DNA of 6,473 nucleotides from Alphaproteobacteria bacterium (lineage in GTDB: Bacteria > Pseudomonadota > Alphaproteobacteria > Rickettsiales > JAFLCR01). The stretch is taken from contig JAFLCR010000071.1 in the NCBI GenBank assembly GCA_017302755.1, positions 1 through 6,473 on the forward strand, given 5' to 3'. Under the pieces are notes generated by a model that ran no database searches, was not told the DNA's origin, and saw nothing but the letters and a program-made list of their open reading frames with translations. How positions within the stretch are numbered: the first letter of the stretch is position 1; every line of letters starts with the position of its first letter. Positions 1 to 5,898 of this stretch are shown piece by piece. Both the position numbers and the translations under genes were made by a program.

Positions 1-23
1 AGGTTCCTTTCACCAGTTTATCG

Positions 24-1133
24 CTACCCGTCTTCCAGGTGCAGCAGCAACGCCACGCCGAACAGGCCGGTGACGAAAGCCGGCGTCCAGGCCGCCACTT
101 CCGCCGGGAGCGTGCCGGACTGGCCGAGGGCGAAGACCAGGTCGGTGAGGAAGTAGATCACGAACCCCGCGATCACCCCCGCAACCACCCGGATGCCCAC
201 CCCTCCCCGCCTCGGCATGCGCAAGGAAAACGACGCGGCCATCACCAGCATCGAGCACAGAAGCACCGGCAGCGAGAGGATGGAATGGAAGTATAAACGG
301 TGGCGTAGCGCCGAGAAGCCCGCCTGCTCCAGCGTGTGGATGAAGCCCGGAAGCTGCCAGAAGGAAAGCGTTTCCGGCGCGGCGAAGCTGTTCTGGATCT
401 CCTCCAGCGTCAGCGAGGTTTTGAGCACGTAATCCCCCACCCGCTTCGCCGGCTTGCCGGGGGCGGAGAGCAGCGCGTCGCGCAGGTGCCAGGTGCCGTC
501 CTCGAGCCGCGCCGTGCGGGCGTCCACGCGGCTCAGGAAACGGTCGTCGGCGCCGAAGCGGAAGACGATGACGTCGAAAATCTCCATGTCCTTCTGCGAG
601 ATCCGCAGCGCGTGCACCACGGTTTCCACCGGCGTGCCTTTCTCATCCTTGTCCACCTGCCGCAGCCACAGACCGCCGCTAGAGATCGTCATCATGCTGG
701 CCTTGCCGGAGAAATAGCGCGCCTCGAGCTGCTCGTAGCGCGACAGCATCATCGAGGCGAGCGGGCTCACCACTGTCAGCGTGAACAGGCCAAGGCAGAA
801 CACCAGCCCCAGGCCAGGCGCGAGGAACTGCCACACCGACACCCCCGCGGCACGGGCCACGATCAGCTCATGCGTGCGGGTGAGGCGCATCAGCGCCAGC
901 ATGCCGCCGATCAGCACCGCGAACTGGATGACGCGCTGGATCAGGATCGGCGCTTTCAAGAAGGACATTTCCAGCAGCAAGCCAAACCCGGCATCGTTGG
1001 CCGTGGCGGCGCGGCGGATCAGCTCGACCAGCGAAATGAGGCTCGTGATGCCCAAGAGCACCAGCAACACCAGCAGCACCGCCTCGGCGAAGCGCCGGCC
1101 GATATAGGCGGACATGGTGACCGACAGCTTCAT
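24..1133 (-). CDS. lptG: LPS export ABC transporter permease LptG
   Basis: LptG is one of the two inner-membrane permease subunits of LptB2FG, which extracts lipopolysaccharide from the inner membrane and passes it to the LptC/LptA bridge. The 369-residue product has the family architecture: three N-terminal membrane helices (about residues 16-36, 60-83 and 102-123), a periplasmic beta-jellyroll region (about 128-270) and three C-terminal helices (about 282-302, 313-331 and 345-365). The segment around THELIVARAAGVS (87-99) matches the cytoplasmic coupling-helix region that contacts LptB. The start at 1133 is chosen because its ATG overlaps the lptF stop as ATGA, implying translational coupling. 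An in-frame ATG six codons later is possible. The open frame extends upstream to 1334, but that part lies inside lptF. LptF and LptG share this fold; the assignment as LptG rests on gene order after LptF and on overall sequence, so family membership is surer than the F/G label. Confidence 0.93.
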   Translation of the reverse strand: MKLSVTMSAYIGRRFAEAVLLVLLVLLGITSLISLVELIRRAATANDAGFGLLLEMSFLKAPILIQRVIQFAVLIGGMLALMRLTRTHELIVARAAGVSVWQFLAPGLGLVFCLGLFTLTVVSPLASMMLSRYEQLEARYFSGKASMMTISSGGLWLRQVDKDEKGTPVETVVHALRISQKDMEIFDVIVFRFGADDRFLSRVDARTARLEDGTWHLRDALLSAPGKPAKRVGDYVLKTSLTLEEIQNSFAAPETLSFWQLPGFIHTLEQAGFSALRHRLYFHSILSLPVLLCSMLVMAASFSLRMPRRGGVGIRVVAGVIAGFVIYFLTDLVFALGQSGTLPAEVAAWTPAFVTGLFGVALLLHLEDG

Positions 1134-2242
1134 GCGGGCGCCCCATTGGGAATTTGCACCCGCCCGCCCGCCTGACCGCGCCAGAGGAGCCATGCGCCAA
1201 GGCCGAACATCACCAGAAGGTTCAGGTAAATCACCGGGATGAAGATCATGTATTTGGCCGCCATCGTGCGCCAGGCCAGTGCCGCCGCCATGCCGCCAAC
1301 CGCGAAGAGCGACGCCGCGGACAAACGTTTCCACTGACCGCGCCGGCTGAACTGGCCGGAGAACAGCACGCCGATGCCGAACAGCGCCACCGCCGGGCCG
1401 TAGAGCGGCCAGGTCAGGCGCTGATGCGCCTCGGCGAGGAGGCGCTGGTTGATCTCCGGCTTGTTCGGATCGCCGGCGAGAAGCTCGCTCACGAAACGCT
1501 CCTCCGGCTCGGGTGTGCGGGATTCGAGATTGCCGGCATAGAGGCTGATATCAAGGTCATAGCGCTCAAAATTAAGCAGCGAGAGCTGACGGTCCTTCTG
1601 GCTCACCTCCTGCCGGTTGCCGTTACGCAGCACGAAACGCGGGCCGTTCTCCCCTTTGATCAGCTGGCCTTCCTGGGCCATCATCGTGCTCGGGCGCGAC
1701 GGCACGCGGGCATCGTGCACCAGGATGCCGCGCAACGTGCCATCGCGGTCGCGGCTGCGGATATACACCGTCAGGCGGTCCACCGGCGAGTTGAACACCC
1801 CTTCCTGCAAGAGCAGCGAGGCGTAGTTGTTGCGGATGAAGCTCTGCATGTTCTTGAATTCGCGGTAGGTCACCGGCAGCAGGTAGAGCGAAATCGCATA
1901 GCCCGCCACCGCCACCCCCGCCGACACCAAGAGCGCCGGGGCGGCGAGCGCCAGGCGCGACAGCCCGGCGCTTTCCAGCACCACCAGCTCGCTGTCCATC
2001 GTCAGCTTATTGTAGACGTAGAGCACCGCGCAGAACAGCGCCACCGGCAGCACGATCGCCAGCAGCGCCGGCAGCAGCAGCATGGTGAGGTAAAAGAACG
2101 TCCCCGCCGACAGTCCTTTGTTGATGATGAGGTCGATGAAGCGCAGCGATTGGCTGAGCCAGATCACCCCTGTCAGCGTCAGCGTGATGAACACCAGCGG
2201 CCCCATGAGGCAGCGGATGATGTAGCGGCTGTATTCATGCAT
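1130..2242 (-). CDS. lptF: LPS export ABC transporter permease LptF
   Basis: LptF is the partner permease of LptG in the LptB2FG exporter. The product is 370 residues, normal for the family. It shows three N-terminal membrane helices (about 12-31, 50-77 and 99-122), a periplasmic domain (about 125-270) and three C-terminal helices (about 277-296, 308-325 and 331-354). The stretch DSELVVLESAGLS (83-95) is the conserved cytoplasmic loop that couples to the LptB ATPase. The start ATG at 2242 is preceded by AAGG (2253-2250) with 7 bases between, and the protein begins MHEYSRYI, typical of the family. Unusually, both this ribosome binding site and the start codon sit inside a perfect inverted repeat (2238-2270). 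It is the first gene of an operon with lptG and is divergent from pepA, the same arrangement as in Escherichia coli. Confidence 0.94.
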   Translation of the reverse strand: MHEYSRYIIRCLMGPLVFITLTLTGVIWLSQSLRFIDLIINKGLSAGTFFYLTMLLLPALLAIVLPVALFCAVLYVYNKLTMDSELVVLESAGLSRLALAAPALLVSAGVAVAGYAISLYLLPVTYREFKNMQSFIRNNYASLLLQEGVFNSPVDRLTVYIRSRDRDGTLRGILVHDARVPSRPSTMMAQEGQLIKGENGPRFVLRNGNRQEVSQKDRQLSLLNFERYDLDISLYAGNLESRTPEPEERFVSELLAGDPNKPEINQRLLAEAHQRLTWPLYGPAVALFGIGVLFSGQFSRRGQWKRLSAASLFAVGGMAAALAWRTMAAKYMIFIPVIYLNLLVMFGLGAWLLWRGQAGGRVQIPNGAPA

Positions 2243-2270
2243 GGCGCCACCTTAAAGGTGGCGCCATGCA
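2238..2270. promoter_or_regulatory. Perfect inverted repeat over the lptF translation start
   Basis: Arms 2238-2253 (TGCATGGCGCCACCTT) and 2255-2270 are exact reverse complements over 16 bases, with a single A at 2254 between them. The lptF Shine-Dalgarno AAGG (2253-2250) and ATG (2242-2240) lie wholly in one arm. If the transcript begins upstream of 2270, they would be base-paired. There is no T-run after the stem on either strand, so it is not an ordinary intrinsic terminator. It could be an operator for a dimeric DNA-binding protein, an RNA structure controlling translation, or a byproduct of a local inverted duplication. The symmetry is certain; the role is inferred. Confidence 0.6.
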
Positions 2271-2305
2271 AAATAAAGCTCGTTCGTTGTTCCCTGCTCC
2301 GCTTC

Positions 2306-2325
2306 GCGGCGCAATGGAACGCCGC
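2306..2325. repeat. Small GC-rich hairpin in the lptF-pepA gap
   Basis: GCGGCG (2306-2311) and CGCCGC (2320-2325) are reverse complements around an 8-base loop. The surrounding stretch also holds two overlapping mini-stems of the form CCGC-loop-GCGG (2299-2309 and 2322-2333). No T-run follows, so a terminator is not supported. It may be a remnant of a dispersed GC-rich intergenic repeat. Confidence 0.3.
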
Positions 2326-2382
2326 TTTCGCGGGCTCTTGGCAGTCTTTTGTCCCTTTTCACGCAATGCCTCAAGAAATCTT

Positions 2383-2412
2383 TTGCTTATTCAAGGGCGG
2401 CACGCCTATTCT
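2383..2412 (+). promoter_or_regulatory. Candidate sigma70-type promoter for pepA
   Basis: TTGCTT (2383-2388) and TATTCT (2407-2412) are separated by 18 bases and stand 33 bases before the pepA start, a plausible distance. Each hexamer matches the consensus at only four of six positions (TTGACA and TATAAT), so this is a weak pattern-based call. Confidence 0.3.
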
Positions 2413-2431
2413 TCGGCAACATTATTTCCAT

Positions 2432-2436
2432 GAGGA
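2432..2436 (+). promoter_or_regulatory. pepA ribosome binding site that decides the start
   Basis: GAGGA ends 9 bases before the ATG at 2446 but directly abuts the upstream in-frame ATG at 2437. Normal spacing therefore favours 2446 as the start, removing three residues (MPA) from the longest frame. Confidence 0.65.
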
Positions 2437-2445
2437 ATGCCCGCT

Positions 2446-3918
2446 ATGAAAATCGCCTTTTCCGCCATTGATCTCAAAAAGCCCGTGCTTGCCGTTGGCA
2501 TCGATGAAAGCCTGAAGCTGGCCGACGCCGCGGCGCAGATCGACAAAGCAGGAAAAGGCATTATCGCCAAGGTGCTTAAGGCAAATCCAGCCTTCACCGG
2601 CAAGGTCGGTCAATTCCTCACCGTCCACCAGCCGGCAGAACTGCCGCAGGCGGCGCTGCTGCTGGTCGGCCTCGGCCAGAAGGCGAAGCTCGACAACCTC
2701 GCCGCCATGAAGATCGGTGGCAAGCTCGTCGCCCAGGCGAACAGCCTGCGGGTGAAAGAAATCGCCGCCGTGATGCCCGAGGCGGTGCTCGCCGCCCACG
2801 CCGCCTATGGCGCCAAGCTCAGGAGCTACCGCTTCGACAAATACCGCACCAAGGAAAAGGCGGAGGACAAACCCACCCTCGCCTCCATCACCTTCCTGAC
2901 CAAGGATCCGGCGGCGGCGAAGAAGGCGTTTGCGCCGCTCGACAGCACGGCGGAATCGATTTTCCTGACCCGCAACCTCGTCTCCGAACCGGCGAATGTT
3001 ATCTATCCGGCGTCCTTCGTCGCGCGCGCCAAAGAACTCGCCAAGCTCGGCGTGAAGATCAAGGTGCTCGGCGAGAAGGAGATGACAAAACTCGGCATGG
3101 GTGCGCTGCTCGGCGTGGGCCAGGGCAGCAGGCGCGAGTCGCAGCTGCTCATTCTTGAGTGGAACGGCGCCGCAAAGACGTCGCAGCCGGTCGCCTTCGT
3201 CGGCAAGGGCGTGACGTTCGACACCGGCGGCATCTCGATCAAGCCCGCCGGGGGCATGGAGGAAATGAAATGGGACATGGCGGGCGCCGCCACCGTCACC
3301 GGCCTCATCCGCACGCTCGCCGCGCGCAAGGCCAAGGTGAATGTCATCGGCGTCGCCGGACTTGTGGAGAACATGCCCGACGGCAACGCACAGCGCCCGG
3401 GCGACGTGGTGACATCCATGTCCGGGCAGACGATCGAGGTAGTGAACACCGATGCCGAAGGACGCCTCGTGCTTTCCGATGCGCTGCATTACGTGAACAC
3501 CGTCTACAAGCCGAAATTCATTGTGGATCTCGCCACGCTCACGGGCGCGATCATCATCGCGCTCGGCTCGTCGCGCGCGGGGCTGTTCTCGAACGACGAC
3601 AAGCTGGCGGAGCAGATTTCCGACGCCGCCAAGGACACCGACGAACCGGTGTGGCGCCTGCCGCTCGGCGACGAATACGACAAGCAGATCAACTGCGACG
3701 TCGCCGACATGCAGAATGTCGGCTACGGACGCGAGGCGGGCAGCATCACGGCAGCGCAGTTCCTGCAGCGCTTCGTTGGCAAGACGCCCTGGGCGCATCT
3801 GGACATCGCGGGCGTGGCGTGGAGCAAGAAGGATGCCGATTTTACGCCCAAAGGCGCGACGGCCTTCGGCGTGCGCCTGCTCGACCGGATGGTGGCGAAG
3901 CATTACGAGGGGAAGTGA
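2446..3918 (+). CDS. pepA: Leucyl aminopeptidase PepA (M17 family)
   Basis: This is a cytosolic two-metal aminopeptidase that releases N-terminal residues, leucine preferentially, in peptide turnover; family members form hexamers. The product is 490 residues, close to the usual length of about 500. The divergent N-terminal domain covers roughly 1-165 and the catalytic domain follows. The family signature NTDAEGRL is at 334-341. Expected metal ligands are all present: Lys254, Asp259, Asp277, Asp336 and Glu338. So are the catalytic Lys266 and Arg340. Every one of these is offset by 16 from the published Escherichia coli PepA numbering, so the active domain is intact and without internal gaps in that stretch. 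E. coli PepA also binds DNA in Xer recombination and carAB control; whether this one does cannot be read from the sequence. It is divergent from lptFG and appears monocistronic, facing prfC convergently. Confidence 0.96.
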   Translation: MKIAFSAIDLKKPVLAVGIDESLKLADAAAQIDKAGKGIIAKVLKANPAFTGKVGQFLTVHQPAELPQAALLLVGLGQKAKLDNLAAMKIGGKLVAQANSLRVKEIAAVMPEAVLAAHAAYGAKLRSYRFDKYRTKEKAEDKPTLASITFLTKDPAAAKKAFAPLDSTAESIFLTRNLVSEPANVIYPASFVARAKELAKLGVKIKVLGEKEMTKLGMGALLGVGQGSRRESQLLILEWNGAAKTSQPVAFVGKGVTFDTGGISIKPAGGMEEMKWDMAGAATVTGLIRTLAARKAKVNVIGVAGLVENMPDGNAQRPGDVVTSMSGQTIEVVNTDAEGRLVLSDALHYVNTVYKPKFIVDLATLTGAIIIALGSSRAGLFSNDDKLAEQISDAAKDTDEPVWRLPLGDEYDKQINCDVADMQNVGYGREAGSITAAQFLQRFVGKTPWAHLDIAGVAWSKKDADFTPKGATAFGVRLLDRMVAKHYEGK

Positions 3919-4034
3919 TCGAGCCTAGCCGCCGAAGCGGAATTCCGTGACTTCGCATCTTTCACTTCTTCCAGTGAGAGCAGAATGGCGTGGATGAAGC
4001 TGTAAGGCAGATCGGGGTTTTCTTGTCTATTCGT
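3903..4034 (-). other. Open minus-strand frame without a start codon
   Basis: Between a TGA at 4035-4037 and a TAA at 3903-3905 the minus strand is open for 43 codons and reads like protein, including the stretch SFIHAILLSLEEVKDAKSR (residues 12-30). There is no ATG or TTG in this frame, and the only GTG is past the middle. It overlaps the last bases of pepA. It could be the tail of a decayed gene, part of a dispersed intergenic repeat, or chance. I do not recognise a family and do not call it a gene. Confidence 0.2.
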
Positions 4035-4067
4035 TCAACATGGAGTTGCTGCATATACTGCTCTTTT

Positions 4068-4094
4068 AAAAACTAAGAAGGGGAGGAAGCCCTT
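4068..4094 (-). terminator. Weak terminator-like hairpin after prfC
   Basis: Reading the minus strand after the prfC stop, a 5-base stem (AAGGG at 4094-4090 with CCCTT at 4082-4078) with a 7-base loop is followed four to five bases later by TTTTT (4072-4068). The stem is short and the T-run is offset, so termination would be inefficient. It lies between the convergent prfC and pepA genes. I find no convincing terminator for pepA itself. Confidence 0.25.
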
Positions 4095-4124
4095 TATAAG
4101 ATGGATCGTTTGGTTCTTCCATAA

Positions 4125-5714
4125 TCAACGATTCTCCCGGGTCTTCAAAAACTCCACCTTCGGCCAGTCCTGCTGGATGCGGTTCACGTGCCAGTCGTTG
4201 GGCGCGAGGTAGGTGAGCGCCCCTGCCCCGTCTTCGGCTAGGTTGGCGCGGTTTCTTTCGCTGAATTTATCCAGCTCTTCCTTATTGTCGCATTTGACCC
4301 AGCGGGCGGTGCTGAAGGCCGCTTCCTCGAAGCCGCCCTTGATCTGGTATTCGCTCTCCAGGCGCGAGGCGATCACGTCGAACTGGAGCGCGCCGACGAC
4401 GCCGATGATCCAATTAGTGCCGAGCAGCGGCTTGAAAAGTTGCGCCGCGCCTTCCTGCGATAATTCTTCCAACGCTTTCTTCAGGTGCTTGGCGCGCATG
4501 GGGTCGTCGAGGCGCACGCGGCGGAAGACTTCGGGGGCGAAGCTGGGAATGCCTTTGAAGAAAATCTGCTCGCCTTCGGTGAGCGCGTCGCCGATGAAAA
4601 GCTGGCCGTGATTGGGGATGCCGAGAATGTCGCCGGGCCAGGCCTCTTCCGCCACTTCGCGTTCGCGGGCGAGGAACATGACCGGGTTGGTTAGCGCCAT
4701 CTGCTTGCCGCTGCGCACATGCGTCACCTTCATGCCGCGGCTGTATTTGCCAGAGCAGATGCGGGCGAAGGCGATGCGGTCGCGGTGGTTCTTGTCCATG
4801 TTCGCCTGGATCTTGAAGACGAAGGCGGTGAATTTCGGCTCATCGGGTTTGATCTCGCGGGGTTCATGATTGGCGTTTTCCGCTTCCTGCACGCGCGGCG
4901 CGGGCGCGTAGTCGCAAAGCGCGCGGAGCAGTTCCTGCACGCCGAAATTATTGATGGCGGAGCCGAAGAAGACAGGCGTCAAATGGCCTTCCAGATATGC
5001 CTGGCGGTCGAATGGCTTGCAGGCGCCGCGCACCATCTCCACTTCCTCACGGAATTTGGCCAGCTCCTCGGCGGGGATTTTTTCGTCGAGGCGCGGGTCG
5101 TCGGTGCCTTTGAGCGTTTCGCCTTCTACCACGTGACTACCCGCGTTGGCGTCGAAGAGGTGCAGCGTGTCCGTCAGCAGGTGGTAGCAGCCCTTGAAGC
5201 GCGTGCCCTGCCCGATCGGCCAGGTGACGGGGGCGACATCCAACGCCAGGGTTTTCTCGATATCGTCGAGCAGGTCGAAATTATCGCGGGTTTCGCGGTC
5301 CATCTTGTTGATGAAGGTGATCACCGGCGTATCGCGCAGGCGGCAGACCTCGAAGAGCTTGCGGGTTTGTTCCTCGATGCCTTTGGCGGCGTCGAGCACC
5401 ATGACGGCAGAGTCGACGGCGGTCAGGGTGCGGTAGGTGTCTTCGGAAAAGTCTTTGTGGCCGGGGGTGTCGAGAAGATTGATTGTGCGTTCAGCATATT
5501 CAAACGTCATCACCGAGGCGGTCACGGAAATGCCGCGCTGCTGCTCGATAGCCATCCAGTCCGAACGGGCGGACTGCGCGCCCTTGCGCGCCTTCACCGC
5601 CCCCGCCAGGTGGATCGCGCCCCCGAACAGCAGGAGCTTTTCGGTCAGCGTCGTCTTACCGGCGTCCGGGTGCGAGATGATGGCGAAAGTGCGGCGGGTT
5701 TCAAAAGGACGCAT
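4125..5714 (-). CDS. prfC: Peptide chain release factor 3 (RF3)
   Basis: RF3 is a translational GTPase that removes RF1 or RF2 from the ribosome after peptide release. The product is 529 residues, the same as the Escherichia coli protein. GTPase motifs are all visible: P-loop SHPDAGKT (14-21), switch I region with GISVT (61-65), DTPGH (82-86), NKMD (136-139) and the G5 motif GSAI (251-254). The characteristic RF3 block from AIISHPDAGKTTLTEKLLLFG to SDWMAIEQQRGISVT separates it from EF-G. The second domain begins near 292 and the C-terminal domain near 390. The ATG at 5714 is the only standard start between the upstream in-frame stop (5757-5759) and the P-loop. No good Shine-Dalgarno precedes it; the bases before it are AT-rich. 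RF3 is patchily distributed in bacteria and usually dispensable. It stands alone here, divergent from the membrane-protein gene. Confidence 0.97.
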   Translation of the reverse strand: MRPFETRRTFAIISHPDAGKTTLTEKLLLFGGAIHLAGAVKARKGAQSARSDWMAIEQQRGISVTASVMTFEYAERTINLLDTPGHKDFSEDTYRTLTAVDSAVMVLDAAKGIEEQTRKLFEVCRLRDTPVITFINKMDRETRDNFDLLDDIEKTLALDVAPVTWPIGQGTRFKGCYHLLTDTLHLFDANAGSHVVEGETLKGTDDPRLDEKIPAEELAKFREEVEMVRGACKPFDRQAYLEGHLTPVFFGSAINNFGVQELLRALCDYAPAPRVQEAENANHEPREIKPDEPKFTAFVFKIQANMDKNHRDRIAFARICSGKYSRGMKVTHVRSGKQMALTNPVMFLAREREVAEEAWPGDILGIPNHGQLFIGDALTEGEQIFFKGIPSFAPEVFRRVRLDDPMRAKHLKKALEELSQEGAAQLFKPLLGTNWIIGVVGALQFDVIASRLESEYQIKGGFEEAAFSTARWVKCDNKEELDKFSERNRANLAEDGAGALTYLAPNDWHVNRIQQDWPKVEFLKTRENR

Positions 5715-5860
5715 AAATAATAACGGTGAAATAGGCGTGGACGAGCACCGCGAGGACTAGCGACCAAGTGGGAGCGCAGCCCCAGCGGCGCTTGAGCGCA
5801 CGAAAACTGTGCCGCACAGGTAACGGATTCTTATTTTTTTGACAATCACACAGATGCAAA

Positions 5861-5883
5861 ACGGGATGACGCTGGCATCCCGT
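5861..5883. repeat. Hairpin upstream of the DUF2079 gene
   Basis: ACGGGATG (5861-5868) and CATCCCGT (5876-5883) form an 8-bp stem around a 7-base loop, ending 15 bases before the ATG at 5899. On the minus strand the stem is followed by TTTTGC, vaguely terminator-like, but no minus-strand gene ends here. The core CATCCCG resembles short palindromic intergenic repeats common in proteobacteria. It may alternatively fold in the 5' untranslated region of the downstream gene. Confidence 0.35.
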
Positions 5884-5898
5884 GCCGTTTCCGGGTAG

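Larger units (their letters stand above)
2266..2433 (+). other. Possible 55-codon small ORF upstream of pepA
   Basis: An ATG at 2266 follows AAGG (2255-2258) by 7 bases, the mirror image of the lptF start on the other strand. The frame runs 55 codons to a TGA at 2431-2433, which overlaps the pepA Shine-Dalgarno, and is in the same frame as pepA. The predicted peptide starts MQNKARSLF, is rich in Arg, Leu and Phe, and matches no family I recognise. Against it being a gene, by my count only about 24 of 55 codons end in G or C, much lower than the clearly G/C-ending codons of neighbouring genes, and an open frame of this length arises easily by chance. The start signal may exist only because of the palindrome. 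Confidence 0.15.

Noticed and set aside
336..1175. Long plus-strand open frames opposite lptG, with others opposite lptF and prfC
   Set aside because: They are antisense to well-supported genes, are rich in His, Arg and Gln as expected from reading GC-rich coding DNA on the wrong strand, and resemble no family.
2238..2270. Palindrome as a rho-independent terminator
   Set aside because: Neither strand has a T-run after the stem, and the genes on both sides start here rather than end.
2422..3903. 493-codon minus-strand frame opposite pepA
   Set aside because: It is a full-length shadow of pepA, whose plus-strand product has every catalytic residue; the antisense product is His/Arg-rich and unrecognisable.
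3985..4125. Very short plus-strand frames starting at ATGs in the pepA-prfC gap
   Set aside because: They are under ten codons, lack a Shine-Dalgarno and show no sign of coding.
5717..5722. TATTAT resembling a -10 box just before prfC
   Set aside because: It ends two bases before the start codon, so transcription would begin inside the gene, and there is no -35 at the right distance.
5807..5840. CTGTG/CACAG hairpin followed by a T-rich run as a terminator
   Set aside because: The stem is only 5 bp, the T-run starts 11 bases after it, and no plus-strand gene ends upstream.
5839..5844. Perfect TTGACA as a promoter for the DUF2079 gene
   Set aside because: No -10-like hexamer lies 16-18 bases downstream, so I do not call a promoter from the -35 alone.
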